Positions 18,352-27,795 of a stretch of DNA of 64,000 bases are shown piece after piece. Made by a program: the position numbers and the translations under genes. This DNA is from Methylomonas subterranea (lineage in GTDB: Bacteria; Pseudomonadota; Gammaproteobacteria; Methylococcales; Methylomonadaceae): contig NZ_JANIBJ010000010.1 in assembly GCF_024505185.1 (NCBI RefSeq), forward strand, positions 59,081 to 123,080, given 5' to 3'. Every line of letters begins with the position of its first letter. The first letter of the stretch is position 1. The notes beneath the pieces were generated by a model. The model worked only from the letters and a program-made list of their open reading frames with translations, was not told the DNA's origin and ran no database searches.

Positions 18352-19194
18352 TCAATTATCAAGCGCGAGCCGGTATCTAAGCTTCCGGCTCGCTTCCAAG
18401 CCAGGGGTGGCGGCAAACAAAACCCAGCCCAACAAAATCAGCATGAAGGAACCAGGCTCGGAAACCGTAACCGACTGTATGGTGGAACTTAACTGGGCGG
18501 GGGTAAATACAATCAGATTTTGCGTACTTCTGCTTGCCCCCGCGTCACTTAAATACGTCAGGGTAAAATTTCCCGTGCGAGCCGCGACATCCAAATTCGC
18601 CAACCAATCGTTAGCCATGGCGACATATTCCGAAATGGCGGTATGGGCGTCCACGCGAAAACCTGGATCGTTGGCGGTAATTCGATATTGTCCATTTTGA
18701 TCCGGCGTCCCATAAGTAATTGCCCATACCGCCAATTGAAAGGCCGCGCTGTCGACCCTGGTTGCCAACGTGCTGTAAACCGTATTGGCCAAGCCAAGCA
18801 AATCATTGACACGCTGCGCGCCGTCAAAAGGACCCGGGCGTAACCCCGTTAACAAGCCGGCAAGCTCGCTCCCGGTTTCAACGTTATAGACCGAAGTACC
18901 CGTCGACATCCAGTTATATATATCCACGCACCAGGCATTAAACACCCCGGCGGATGAGAATAAATAGTCGGTATCATGCGTGGTTAAACCGATTCCGCCG
19001 ATCCCCACCCCTCTGAGACCGGATGACGCAGGATTTGGGGCGATTTGCCCATACTGATAACCTACCTGTTGACCATTCAGAATGGCGGAACCCGAATAAT
19101 TGACGACGATGTTCGCCGCATCGACCGCGCTTAACGGAGTCACTGCAGCCAAGAACCCCGTCATTAATAAGCCATTGATTTTGTTGAGTTTCAT
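18352..19194 (-). CDS. PEP-CTERM-type sorting-signal exported protein
   Basis: 280 residues from ATG at 19194 (a GTG at 19200 with GGA upstream is an alternative). A signal peptide (MTGFLAAVTPLSAVDAA) precedes a secreted domain with NAWCVDIYNWM and AFQLAVWAITYG blocks. The C-terminus has the tripartite sorting signal: VSEPGS, a hydrophobic helix (FMLILLGWVLFAA) and a basic end (RKLRYR). Such proteins are processed by exosortase and displayed or secreted with exopolysaccharide. No exosortase gene is in the window. Confidence 0.75.
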   Translation of the reverse strand: MKLNKINGLLMTGFLAAVTPLSAVDAANIVVNYSGSAILNGQQVGYQYGQIAPNPASSGLRGVGIGGIGLTTHDTDYLFSSAGVFNAWCVDIYNWMSTGTSVYNVETGSELAGLLTGLRPGPFDGAQRVNDLLGLANTVYSTLATRVDSAAFQLAVWAITYGTPDQNGQYRITANDPGFRVDAHTAISEYVAMANDWLANLDVAARTGNFTLTYLSDAGASRSTQNLIVFTPAQLSSTIQSVTVSEPGSFMLILLGWVLFAATPGLEASRKLRYRLALDN

Positions 19195-19628
19195 TGACAC
19201 TATTCCACGTTAAATTCTTATGATTAAGCAAAATAGATACCAATAAAATATATTTAAGCCGAATTAAAGACTTAAATAAAACCCGCTTCACAATAAATCG
19301 CGCGCCCGACAAAATTGGCAGCTCACAAAAATCAAAAAAACCTACCATATCAACAACTTGCAAAAAGACCCCATTTTAAAAGTTCGCCAGAAATGGCAGG
19401 CATGACAAGCTCGCATGCATACCGCCAAGGCAAGCGCGGCTAGACTGGAACCACCGCCAAAAGCACTAACTAAAGCAGTGTTCCGCTCAAGCGGAAATAA
19501 AGCCGAAAAGCTGAAGCAGAGCCGACCGAAATCGCCGCGGTACACAGCCATGCAAGGCTCCACCATTAATTTGAATTTCGCCGCAAATAAAACCATGCTC
19601 GAATCGCTTGCAAGCAAAGCGAACGAAT
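19195..19628. other. Intergenic interval, no gene seen
   Basis: 434 bases between the PEP-CTERM gene and the GGDEF/EAL gene. The part next to the PEP-CTERM gene is AT-rich and should hold its promoter, but I see no clear hexamers. A TTCCGCT-CA-AGCGGAA hairpin lies near 19481-19496. Frames crossing the interval have no family features. Confidence 0.4.
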
Positions 19629-21776
19629 TCAGGTCGATACCGTCAACCCCGTCCCGTTCAATACCGAGGTTCCACATATCGGATGCCGGGCGAAATCCCG
19701 GCAAAATCCGGCAAACATTTCCGCGCTCATGGGTTTGGCCAACAGATAACCTTGCAGCAGATAGCAGCCGGCATCCCTTAGAAAAACCGCGTGTTCGGTC
19801 GTTTCCACACCCTCCGCTATCACTTCCAGCCCCAGACCGCGAGCCATGGCGATAATGGCACGGATGATGGTGGCATCGCTGGGGTCGTCAATGCAGTCGC
19901 GGACAAAGGATTGATCGATTTTTAAAACATCCAGCGGAAATTGTTTCAAATAGCTGAGACTGGAATAGCCGGTACCGAAATCGTCAACGGCAAAACGCAC
20001 GCCAGCCCGCCGCAAGCGGTCAAAGCAACGCAAGCTTTCTTCGGTGGGGCGAAGCAGACAGCTTTCCGTCAATTCCAGTTCCAAGGCACCCGCCGCGTCG
20101 GGCAGGAAATGCCGGAGTATATCCAGTGTGTGCTGGGCAAACCGAGGATGCCAGAATTGCGACGGCGCCACATTGACCGCCATATGAAAATGCGCATCGA
20201 CGATACCGGCCGCGCGCCATTCCGCCAGAGTTCTCAGCGCCGTTTCCAATACCCATTCGCCAATCGGCAGTATCAAGCCTGTTTCTTCCGCCAGCGGGAT
20301 GAATTCCACCGGCGACACCCAAACATCTTGAAACCGCCAGCGCAGCAAGGCTTCCGCTCCTATCAGCTTGGCGCCACGACTATCGTATTTGGGCTGAAAA
20401 TAAAGGGACAGCTGATCGAGTTCCAAAGCTTGTTTCAAGCCGTTTTCCAAATACAGGCGCCGCATGCCCCGTTGCTGCAGCGAGGGATCATAAAAATGGT
20501 AGGTATTGCGTCCGCGCGTTTTGGCTTCATACATCGCGCAATCGGCATTGCGCGTCAACTCTTCGCCCGATTCGCCGTCGTGCGGATAAAAGGCTATGCC
20601 GATACTGAAACTGGTGCTGATGTTGTGCTCATGAATGGAAAACGGCTGACTCAAAACCTGACCGATCTGTCGGGCAATGCGGCTGGTATCCCGCCGGGCC
20701 AATTCCACATCCGCATGCAGATCGTTGAGAATCACAATAAACTCATCGCCGCCCATGCGGGCCACGGTATCCCCTGCCCGCAGCTGCAGGCGCAAGCGCT
20801 CGGAAATTTGTTGCAGCAATCGATCGCCAAACGAGTGACCCAGGGTGTCGTTGACGTACTTGAAGCGATCCAGATCCAGAAACAACAACGCCGAGGTGGT
20901 TTTACGACGCTGAGCGCTGCTTATGGCTTGTTGCAGATGATCCTTGAGCAGTACCCGATTCGCCAATCCGGTCAAATCGTCATAATAAGCTTGGCGTTCC
21001 AGCATGGCTTGATAACTTTGCACCTCGCCGTGATAGTCGCTCAGCCAGTTGATCATCAAATTGAAGGCCTTACCCAACTCCTGTAACTCCGGCCCTCCGC
21101 TATCCAGGGTCTGCGCCGCCAATTGGCCTTCAATGACCTGGTGCGCGGCTTCGCTCAATTGCTTCAGCGGCCGGGTAATATGCGCGGTCATGAGCATGAA
21201 AATAGCCAGACTGACAACCAAAATCAGCAACACCACCGCCAGGCTCAGCAAAAAGGTATTGCGTAAAATTATCTCGAAATAGGCCGGATTCATCGCCAGC
21301 CGGACCTGCCCAAGCGTTTTGGCCGATGCGGCAGAATCGAGAAACAGCGCATCCTCGTGTTGCAAATCGCGGCTGTTTATCGCCTGCACAATGTCGGAAA
21401 ACCCTTGACCGCCACTGCGTTGCCACCAACGCCAGAAAATCAGCGAATTCCGACTGCCGTCCAGAGGCCGCGGATTGATTCGGGCCAGTATATTGCCGTC
21501 CGCATCCAGAATAGCCACATATGCCAGACCCGAAAGGTCCGCCAGCCTGTCCAACTGCTTTTCCAATAAAGCATATTGCCGCGTGTAGACTGCGTATTCA
21601 CTGGATTCAGCCAATAGGCTGACCAGCGCCTGATTATATTCATGCCGGGCATCGAATTGCGCCGATAGCAATTTATAGGTGACGATAAAGCCAACGCTCA
21701 GGGCGGTCAGCAACACCAGCGCCGCGTTGAGCAAATTGAAACGCGTGGCCAAATTCAACGACTGAAACGGCTTCAT
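19629..21776 (-). CDS. Membrane-bound GGDEF/EAL cyclic-di-GMP enzyme with HAMP domain
   Basis: 715 residues. Two transmembrane helices (about 15-36 and 174-198) bracket a periplasmic sensor domain; HAMP follows (ITRPLKQLSEAAHQV). The GGDEF domain (about 260-425) carries an intact MGGDEFIVIL active site and DLDRFKYVNDTLGH. The EAL domain (about 435-690) has GAEALLRWR, DDFGTGYSSLSYLKQFP and EGVETTEHAVFL, so both synthesis and hydrolysis of c-di-GMP are possible. It is the third gene of an overlapping operon (ATGA with the upstream solute-binding gene), which suggests that the periplasmic binding protein signals through it. Confidence 0.93.
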   Translation of the reverse strand: MKPFQSLNLATRFNLLNAALVLLTALSVGFIVTYKLLSAQFDARHEYNQALVSLLAESSEYAVYTRQYALLEKQLDRLADLSGLAYVAILDADGNILARINPRPLDGSRNSLIFWRWWQRSGGQGFSDIVQAINSRDLQHEDALFLDSAASAKTLGQVRLAMNPAYFEIILRNTFLLSLAVVLLILVVSLAIFMLMTAHITRPLKQLSEAAHQVIEGQLAAQTLDSGGPELQELGKAFNLMINWLSDYHGEVQSYQAMLERQAYYDDLTGLANRVLLKDHLQQAISSAQRRKTTSALLFLDLDRFKYVNDTLGHSFGDRLLQQISERLRLQLRAGDTVARMGGDEFIVILNDLHADVELARRDTSRIARQIGQVLSQPFSIHEHNISTSFSIGIAFYPHDGESGEELTRNADCAMYEAKTRGRNTYHFYDPSLQQRGMRRLYLENGLKQALELDQLSLYFQPKYDSRGAKLIGAEALLRWRFQDVWVSPVEFIPLAEETGLILPIGEWVLETALRTLAEWRAAGIVDAHFHMAVNVAPSQFWHPRFAQHTLDILRHFLPDAAGALELELTESCLLRPTEESLRCFDRLRRAGVRFAVDDFGTGYSSLSYLKQFPLDVLKIDQSFVRDCIDDPSDATIIRAIIAMARGLGLEVIAEGVETTEHAVFLRDAGCYLLQGYLLAKPMSAEMFAGFCRDFARHPICGTSVLNGTGLTVST

Positions 21777-22933
21777 GGGATCACCTCCGACAATTCGGGC
21801 AACCAGCGTTCGGCTATCCGCAGCTTCATGTGCTCGGCGGTTTTTAGATTCAACACAGCCCTGACCTTACGGGGAGCGCGAGGCGGCAATGCCGCCGGCG
21901 GGATACCTTTCAGCAATATGTCGGCGGCAAGGTCGGCCAATTGCGCGCCCAGATCCCAGTAATCCCAATCCAGCGCATACAAAGCACCGGCCTTGACCCA
22001 TTGCGCGGACAAACCTATCAACGGCACCCGGTTGCGAAACGAATACAACAGCAACTCGCGCACGGCCGCCGCGCTATACGCCGACGCTCCATCGACCACC
22101 CACAAGGCATCGAGTTGCGGCGGCAAATTTTGCATCATCGCCGGCAAATCCGCCGCCGCGCCGATGGGTGCCCGCGTCAACGTGATGCCTTCGACCAGTG
22201 CCAGTTTTTGCAGCTCTCGTAAAAGCACCGAACCTTGCCTTGGCTCATAAAGTACCGCGATTTGCCGGGCATCCGGCAACAAGCGCCGCAACCACAGCCA
22301 TTGCAGATCGGCGGAAAAATTCAACCCCACTCCAGTAACTTGGGGGTTTCGGTTCAGTTCGTCGGCATCCAGCACCAAGCCGGCAACGATAGGCGTGCCG
22401 GCCACCCCTGCCAGCGCGGCTCGGGTGGCGGGGGTCCCCAGAGCCAGGGTCAACTTGATCTCGGCCTGCCGTGACAACGGATTCAGCACATCCTGCTCGT
22501 TCGACAAAATCAGCGTCCGGTAAACCGCCTCCAGGCGACTGTGCGCCAAGCCTGCCTGAAAGCCCGCCAGGGTCTGTTGATAGGGCATGCTGTCATGGCT
22601 TTGCAGAATCAGTATTTCGCTAGCCGCGGCAGCCGCCGTACAGAACATCAGGCAGCAGATCACGGCCAGACTAAGGATTCCGCCCCTGATAACTTCCCTA
22701 TTTATATCCCTCACCCTCTCCGGGAGGGCGAGGGAACACAATGCGGAAGTGATTTTGAGCGGAATACCAAATGCCGCGGAATACGGCAACATGAGAAGTA
22801 GACAAGGATCTGTGCGATGAGCTTTTGCCAGCGCAGCTTCCATCTTGAAAGCCAAACCCCGGCCGACCATAATTGCGGACGGTATGGATTGGTGCGTATG
22901 CAGCATGCCGGCGAGTTGGTCGGGCCGCCGCAT
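21773..22933 (-). CDS. Solute-binding protein of the ABC_sub_bind (PF04392-like) family, N-terminus disrupted by a repeat
   Basis: The frame runs 386 residues from an ATG sharing one base with the TonB-receptor stop (TGATG). The recognisable protein begins about residue 93 with a signal-peptide-like LAVICCLMFCTAAAAASEIL, then a periplasmic binding fold (LALGTPATRAAL, GVGLNFSADLQWLWLRRLLP, IAVLYEPRQG, VWVVDGASAYS-like segment, LIGLSAQWVKAGALYALDWDYWDLG). Residues about 56-88 are encoded by a dispersed repeat (22671-22767) that has inserted without breaking the frame, so the original start and n-region may be lost and the native start is uncertain. No permease or ATPase is nearby: a sensory role with the downstream GGDEF/EAL protein is more likely than transport. 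Confidence 0.75.
   Translation of the reverse strand: MRRPDQLAGMLHTHQSIPSAIMVGRGLAFKMEAALAKAHRTDPCLLLMLPYSAAFGIPLKITSALCSLALPERVRDINREVIRGGILSLAVICCLMFCTAAAAASEILILQSHDSMPYQQTLAGFQAGLAHSRLEAVYRTLILSNEQDVLNPLSRQAEIKLTLALGTPATRAALAGVAGTPIVAGLVLDADELNRNPQVTGVGLNFSADLQWLWLRRLLPDARQIAVLYEPRQGSVLLRELQKLALVEGITLTRAPIGAAADLPAMMQNLPPQLDALWVVDGASAYSAAAVRELLLYSFRNRVPLIGLSAQWVKAGALYALDWDYWDLGAQLADLAADILLKGIPPAALPPRAPRKVRAVLNLKTAEHMKLRIAERWLPELSEVIP
22671..22767. repeat. AACTTCC palindromic repeat, copy 1 (inside a coding frame)
   Basis: Starts CTAAGGATTCCGCC, carries ATAACTTCCCTATTTATATC, a CCCTCTCC/GGGAGGGCGAGGG hairpin and ATGCGGAAGTGATTT. The same order, inverted or direct, is found at 32064-32158 and 52826-52915. 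Both ends carry a TTCC-rich inverted motif, as in a MITE. Confidence 0.7.
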
Positions 22934-24909
22934 CAGAACTCGTAAATCATCCGCAGACGAAAGTTGCGGCCATCCTGAGAGATGCTATCGGGCGACAAAG
23001 GCGGACTGGCGGGATCGGCGTAACGCTCGTTGAACAAGTTATACAGGCCGCCGCTCAGTTCCAAACCAGGCAACCAACGCCGCGAGGTCAACGTCAGATT
23101 GGTCAAGGAATAGTTGGGCAGCCGATTGCCGGCAATAGTGGCGCGCGAACTGACATATTGCACTTCCAGCCCGGCAAACAACTTGTCGCTCCAAAGCGGC
23201 GCACCGAGATTAAGCTTGAGCATGTGCCGGGCCGCGTTGGGCGCCGCCACATAGCCGGCGATGCGGCTTTGTTGATAGGTATGGCTGAAACGCCCCTCGA
23301 AGTTTTCATAATGCCCCTTCAACTGGGTTTCCAAGCCATGCGCTTCGGCATTGCCCTGATTCTGAAACTGCCTGACCTCGGACGGGGAGACTGTCAGATT
23401 GATCAGGTTGCTTAAGCGGTTGTAGTAAGGACTGACCCGCAAATCCGCATACGACCCCAGACGCTGTTCCCAGACGAATTCGTAACTTTCGATTTCTTCC
23501 GGTTTCAGGCCTGAATTACCTATCCACGGCGTAGAATCCGCGCAACAGGTATAAACGCTCTCAAAGGCGTTGGGGGCGCGAAAAGCGGTGCCGTATAACA
23601 ACTTGAGGGTGGTGCCGTCGAACGGTTCGGCTATCAGGCCCAGGCGCGGGTTGAAGGTACCGCCGAAGTTGTCGTAATGATCATAACGAGCTCCCGCCTG
23701 CAGACTTAAATTGGGCAATATCGTCCACTCGTCCTGTAAATAAATACCGTAAATACTACTGGTTTCGCGCGTGTTGGCCCAGAGAAAATAGGGCTCGACA
23801 TCGTGATTGAGCATCAGTTGCCGAAAATTGCGCCGATACTCGCTACCCACGGTCAGTCTATGACTGTCAAAAAACGTGCGACTGACCATCAACTCGGCGC
23901 CAAACCACTGTCCACGCCACAAGTCTTTGTTGACAGTGACGGGGCCACCCGCTGCCCGGTAAGGCAAAACATCGTCAAACTCATAACTGTCCCAAAAAGC
24001 TCGGCCGGTCACATCCCAGTCAGCGCTGAAACTATGGTGATAATTCAGATCGGCGTAGGCCCGGCGGTCACGATAATTGGTTTGAGGTTCGCCGAAGGTG
24101 GTGCCGGTGGTGCCGGTGGGTAAATATTTTTTCCGCCCCATCCAGCTACCGCTGAGGGTAAAATCGTCCCAAGCCAGCTTGCCATGCAAGCGCTCGACTT
24201 CTTCTTGATCCAGATTATGCGCGGTTCCCAGGCCGGGAAAACTCAGATTCTCCCGGCCGTCGCTATAGAAATGACTGGCGGATATAAAGGATTCCATGCC
24301 GTTACTGAATTTTTGGCCGTGACTGACCTGGCCGCGATGCGTGCCGTAGCTGCCCAGATCCGCGGACAGCCGCACTCCCTGCAAGTCCCGTCCCCGTTGC
24401 GTAATGACATTGACGACGGCAAACAAGGCGCTACTGCCATAGAGCGCCGAAGCCGGCCCGCGTACCACCTCCACCCGCTCGATATTCGCCATGTCGACTA
24501 AAAAATCCCGACCGAGCCCGGCATAGTCTTGCAGGCTTTCGTTGACCCGGTGACCGTCGATCAATACCAAAATGCGGGTATTGTAGTCTCCGGGCGGCGC
24601 AAAACCTCGCACGCCGTTGTGGTGGTAGGCACGATCATAGGTACTGATAAAACCTGGCAAACTGCCGAGCAAGGCGGAAACAGTCCGCCAGCCGTAACGC
24701 TTGATTTGTTCCGACGTTATGATGTCGACCGAGGCCGGAGCTTTAGTGACGGGTTGCTCGTGGCGCGAGGCGCTGAATACCGAGGGCAGCTCGCTAAACA
24801 ACAGATCCTGCTCATCGGCGGATTCCGTGGCCAAGGGCCGCAGCTCCTCGGCATGAGCCAAAAGGCCAAAACACAACAGCGCGGCGATGGTGAGTGGATA
24901 AGCAGGCAT
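22933..24909 (-). CDS. TonB-dependent outer-membrane receptor (plug-barrel)
   Basis: 658 residues with a signal peptide (LTIAALLCFGLLAHA). The plug domain (about 55-165) has APASVDIITSEQIKRYGWRT, GVRGF, VLIDGHRVNE and VEVVRGPASALYGSSALFAVV; the beta-barrel ends with FRLRMIYEF and a terminal Phe. The overall pattern is that of vitamin or metal-chelate receptors such as BtuB or CirA, but the ligand cannot be read. First gene of an operon with a solute-binding protein and a GGDEF/EAL enzyme, a layout that suggests sensing rather than bulk uptake. No cobalamin riboswitch is visible in the 63 bases upstream. Confidence 0.92.
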   Translation of the reverse strand: MPAYPLTIAALLCFGLLAHAEELRPLATESADEQDLLFSELPSVFSASRHEQPVTKAPASVDIITSEQIKRYGWRTVSALLGSLPGFISTYDRAYHHNGVRGFAPPGDYNTRILVLIDGHRVNESLQDYAGLGRDFLVDMANIERVEVVRGPASALYGSSALFAVVNVITQRGRDLQGVRLSADLGSYGTHRGQVSHGQKFSNGMESFISASHFYSDGRENLSFPGLGTAHNLDQEEVERLHGKLAWDDFTLSGSWMGRKKYLPTGTTGTTFGEPQTNYRDRRAYADLNYHHSFSADWDVTGRAFWDSYEFDDVLPYRAAGGPVTVNKDLWRGQWFGAELMVSRTFFDSHRLTVGSEYRRNFRQLMLNHDVEPYFLWANTRETSSIYGIYLQDEWTILPNLSLQAGARYDHYDNFGGTFNPRLGLIAEPFDGTTLKLLYGTAFRAPNAFESVYTCCADSTPWIGNSGLKPEEIESYEFVWEQRLGSYADLRVSPYYNRLSNLINLTVSPSEVRQFQNQGNAEAHGLETQLKGHYENFEGRFSHTYQQSRIAGYVAAPNAARHMLKLNLGAPLWSDKLFAGLEVQYVSSRATIAGNRLPNYSLTNLTLTSRRWLPGLELSGGLYNLFNERYADPASPPLSPDSISQDGRNFRLRMIYEF

Positions 24910-24972
24910 AAGTCAGTAAACTCGATGCATCGCAACGCATGCAACAAGCCCGGGCTTACATAACCCAAACAT

Positions 24973-25437
24973 TCAATAACGCCGCTTGTTTTCCAACCGG
25001 CTCCAAGCCTGAAATGGCGACCTGGCCCCCGCCAAATCGATCAAGTGCATGGCGATGTTGCGTTCCTCCGGTAATTTGGGAATTTCATCGTAAATAAAGC
25101 TGTCGTCGAAGCCGGCGGCGGCGGCGGCGAAACGGTTGCAGGCAAAATAAACGGCTTGCGGACGCGCCCAATAAATCGCTCCCAGACACATCGGGCAAGG
25201 CTCGCAGCTGGAGTACAGAATGCAACCGGTCAACTGAAAATCGCCCAAGTATTGACAGGCGAGCCGGATGGCCATGATTTCGGCATGGGCGGTAGGATCG
25301 AGATTGGGTGTAACCCGGTTTCCGCTGCTGGCGATAATGCGATTATCCTTGACCACCAGCGCGCCGAACGGCCCGCCGCCGCCAGTGACATTGTCGCAAG
25401 CCAACTCGACCGCCTGTCGTAAAAAATCCGCGTGCAT
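24973..25437 (-). CDS. guaD: Guanine deaminase (cytidine-deaminase fold)
   Basis: 154 residues, the length of the Bacillus-type enzyme that converts guanine to xanthine. The zinc site is complete: TAHAEIMAIR (His and catalytic Glu) and SSCEPCPMCLGAIYWARP (two Cys). The C-terminal FDDSFIYDEI and SPFQAWSRLENKRRY blocks separate this class from tRNA adenosine deaminases. The ATG follows the metAS stop directly, so the two are probably cotranscribed. Confidence 0.9.
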   Translation of the reverse strand: MHADFLRQAVELACDNVTGGGGPFGALVVKDNRIIASSGNRVTPNLDPTAHAEIMAIRLACQYLGDFQLTGCILYSSCEPCPMCLGAIYWARPQAVYFACNRFAAAAAGFDDSFIYDEIPKLPEERNIAMHLIDLAGARSPFQAWSRLENKRRY

Positions 25438-26499
25438 TTACAAGCCCAAGGGGTTTTCCGGATCGACGCCGTCCATAAACGGCAGACCCCGGTCTTCGTT
25501 GGTGATTTGATACACCTTGCCCAACCAGTTGTTAAACACCGCCTTGGCCGAATCGCGCCAGGTAATATCCAGATGCGGCAGAATCAGCGCTTCCGGCATG
25601 GCTTCCAACGGTAAGCCCTTGGCCTTGGCGAGTATCACCCGGCCGGCATAATCGGCCAGTATTTTTTGCACCTCGGCATCGAAATAATGCTCGGGAAAGG
25701 GTGGATAATCGTTCCGTTCGCCGTTGTAGTACCTCAAGACCTCTCGCTTGTATTCCTTCAGCAGGCTGATGTCGTCGTATTCCGGATGACCTTGAAAAAA
25801 CACGATGCGAAAGCCGTCCGGACTAACCGCCAGATGCACGCCGGCCTCTTCGCTGGCCACCAACACCCTCAAGCCATGCTTTTCCATGTCGGTTTGAAAC
25901 ACTTCGTTAAAACGCGAATGCGGCACATCGAAGCGAGTGTTGATTTCAGCTATCAGGGGATGCCGCCTGTCCACGACCTTATGCGAAAACACGCCCCAGC
26001 GCTTTTCCGGCAAGCGGGTGCGCTCGACGCCGTAACAACTTTGTATCAGTGCATGCGTGGCCAGACAGGAACAGAGGATGGACGTCACGTTGAGTTTGGC
26101 CCATTCGAACACTTCGGTCAGGGGTTGCCAAAAAGCCTCGTCCTGCAAATGATCGTGGGTGACATTGGCGCCGCTGATAATTAGCGCATCCAGGCCATCC
26201 TGTTTTATCTGTTCAAAGCTCTCGTAGTGTCTATGGATATGATCCCAGGCCGCCGGACTCCTTTCCAGACCTTCGATGGTAAAGGGATGCACATGAAACT
26301 GGGCAATCTGGTTACAGGCGCCCACCAGACGAAAAAACTGCCGCTCGGTGGCCTCCAGCGCCGCATCCGGCATGATGTTGAGCAGGCCGATATGCAGCTC
26401 GCGTATGCATTGATGACTGGCGCGGTCCGGACTGAGGATTTCCTCGCCCTCTTCTTGCAGGCGCCGGAAAGTCGGCAAATCGGTATGGGCAACTAAGGG
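25438..26499 (-). CDS. metAS: Homoserine O-succinyltransferase, MetAS
   Basis: 353 residues from ATG at 26499 (MPLVAHTDLPTFRRLQEEG); the frame extends upstream without support. It acylates homoserine for methionine synthesis. Seen: HIGLLNIMPDAALEATERQFFRL, the nucleophile elbow SILCSCLATHALIQ, the HSRFNEV segment, the GHPEYD catalytic His block and the Glu of the triad nearby. MetA-fold proteins may use acetyl- or succinyl-CoA; the extended C-terminal region (about 300-353, WRDSAKAVFNNWLGKVYQ) is characteristic of the MetAS form, which uses succinyl-CoA. Confidence 0.9.
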   Translation of the reverse strand, partial: PLVAHTDLPTFRRLQEEGEEILSPDRASHQCIRELHIGLLNIMPDAALEATERQFFRLVGACNQIAQFHVHPFTIEGLERSPAAWDHIHRHYESFEQIKQDGLDALIISGANVTHDHLQDEAFWQPLTEVFEWAKLNVTSILCSCLATHALIQSCYGVERTRLPEKRWGVFSHKVVDRRHPLIAEINTRFDVPHSRFNEVFQTDMEKHGLRVLVASEEAGVHLAVSPDGFRIVFFQGHPEYDDISLLKEYKREVLRYYNGERNDYPPFPEHYFDAEVQKILADYAGRVILAKAKGLPLEAMPEALILPHLDITWRDSAKAVFNNWLGKVYQITNEDRGLPFMDGVDPENPLGL

Positions 26500-26515
26500 C
26501 ATTGCGACAACCCGC

Positions 26516-27364
26516 TCACTGTTGCTGTTGCGCAATCGCTTGCGCAATCAATTGCATGAAATCGTCTTCATTACGAATTTTGGCCACCTCGTCGCCATCG
26601 ACCGTGTAACCGTATTGTTCGGCAATGGCCTCATAACGCGGCACCCGCGCCTTGAACAACTCGGGAAACACCCAACAAACGAAATCGTCCGGATCGATCT
26701 GCTCGGTGGAGGTAAAGCCTCTTTCGCGCATGAACAGCGCCAGCTTTTCATCGACGAATTCCGGCCGGTAGTACAGCGGCTTGGGATCTTTTTTGGCTCG
26801 CTCGATGATGGTCTGTTCCAGATGCGGCGGGATTTTGATGTACAGAAGCAAGGTATGCCGGGCCAGATTTTCTATCGTTTCCGGGCAATTCAATTCGCAA
26901 ACGCTGCCGCCGGCGTCATTGATGAAGTGTTTGTAGCCATAGATGGCTTCTGCCTTGTGAATGAACTCGGGCACGTCGTTCATGGCGGCAATTTCCGCCT
27001 CATGGTGCAGGGCCTGCCGGCGTTTGAATTCCGCCAAACTCAAACCGCCCTTGGCCGGATCGCCGATTTTGCCCAGAAAGCTGGACACCGGCGCCAGATT
27101 GTCGACCGTGATGTTGCTGCAAATATAGATGGAGTCGGATTTCAGCAAGTCCCGCAAAAAGGGCACCCCCATGGCCTGCTGTTTGATGTTGTCCAGAATA
27201 GGCTCTTCCAGGTATTTGGTACCGATGCGGTAATCGCCGGAATAATGAAACCATTTGTCGCGCGGCAATTTGCTGGACAACGTGGTTTTGCCGGCGCCGG
27301 ACATGGCCAACAGGGTGATGCTCTTGGATTCCCAGTCCAGAAATTGTTGCGGGGTCATTTTCAT
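26516..27364 (-). CDS. P-loop ATPase of unknown role
   Basis: 282 residues, starting at ATG 27364 (a second ATG two codons on). The Walker A motif is LLAMSGAGKTTLSSKLP near residue 20. The body contains conserved-looking segments such as YSGDYRIGTKYL, FINDAGGSVCELNCPETIE and FVCWVFPELFKAR. It resembles small-molecule kinases in layout but I cannot name the substrate. It is widely seen as an uncharacterised ATPase in gammaproteobacteria, to my knowledge. It lies 10 bases after a small acidic ORF and 16 bases before metAS. Confidence 0.75.
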   Translation of the reverse strand: MKMTPQQFLDWESKSITLLAMSGAGKTTLSSKLPRDKWFHYSGDYRIGTKYLEEPILDNIKQQAMGVPFLRDLLKSDSIYICSNITVDNLAPVSSFLGKIGDPAKGGLSLAEFKRRQALHHEAEIAAMNDVPEFIHKAEAIYGYKHFINDAGGSVCELNCPETIENLARHTLLLYIKIPPHLEQTIIERAKKDPKPLYYRPEFVDEKLALFMRERGFTSTEQIDPDDFVCWVFPELFKARVPRYEAIAEQYGYTVDGDEVAKIRNEDDFMQLIAQAIAQQQQ

Positions 27365-27374
27365 AAAACGTTAC

Positions 27375-27677
27375 TCAATCCAAAAAATTGCTGATATCCA
27401 AATCTTCCTGGTCCGGTCGGGCGTGCCGGTCTGGATCGCTATATCCCAAGTCGTCCGGCTCCAAATCGTCGAACGGCGCGCTCCAGTCTTCCGGATCTTC
27501 TATATAGTCGAACGTCGACGCATACCAGGCGTCATTGTCGTACTCGCCCAGATCGCCATTGGCATATTGCACGCCTATGGCTTCATCCTTGGTATCTATC
27601 GCCACGACTTTAAAGGTGAGGTTATTTTCGAAATCTTTATACCAACGGCCTATGACCGGATCAGTGATCGTTGTCAT
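27375..27677 (-). CDS. Small acidic protein (DUF6763-like)
   Basis: 100 residues, very acidic (C-terminal half rich in Asp and Glu). The N-terminus DPVIGRWYKDFENNLTFKVV followed by GVQYANGDLGEYD suggests a small SH3-like beta barrel. I associate this with the DUF6763 family, from memory only. It precedes the P-loop ATPase by 10 bases and is likely cotranscribed with it. Confidence 0.65.
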   Translation of the reverse strand: MTTITDPVIGRWYKDFENNLTFKVVAIDTKDEAIGVQYANGDLGEYDNDAWYASTFDYIEDPEDWSAPFDDLEPDDLGYSDPDRHARPDQEDLDISNFLD

Positions 27678-27795
27678 TGTCGCATCCTCGCTGTGGTTGA
27701 TGGTGGGGCTATCATAGCCGAGATTTTTCGGGGCGTGTCAACGGCCGGGCAAAATTCCATTAGAATGTGACTAACATCCCTACGTCGTCAACATC

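Noticed and set aside
19342..19704. 120-residue minus-strand frame between the PEP-CTERM and GGDEF/EAL genes
   Set aside because: It overlaps the 3' end of the GGDEF/EAL gene in another frame and has no recognisable domain or ribosome site.
24910..24972. Cobalamin riboswitch before the TonB receptor
   Set aside because: The 63-base gap is too short and lacks the B12-box.
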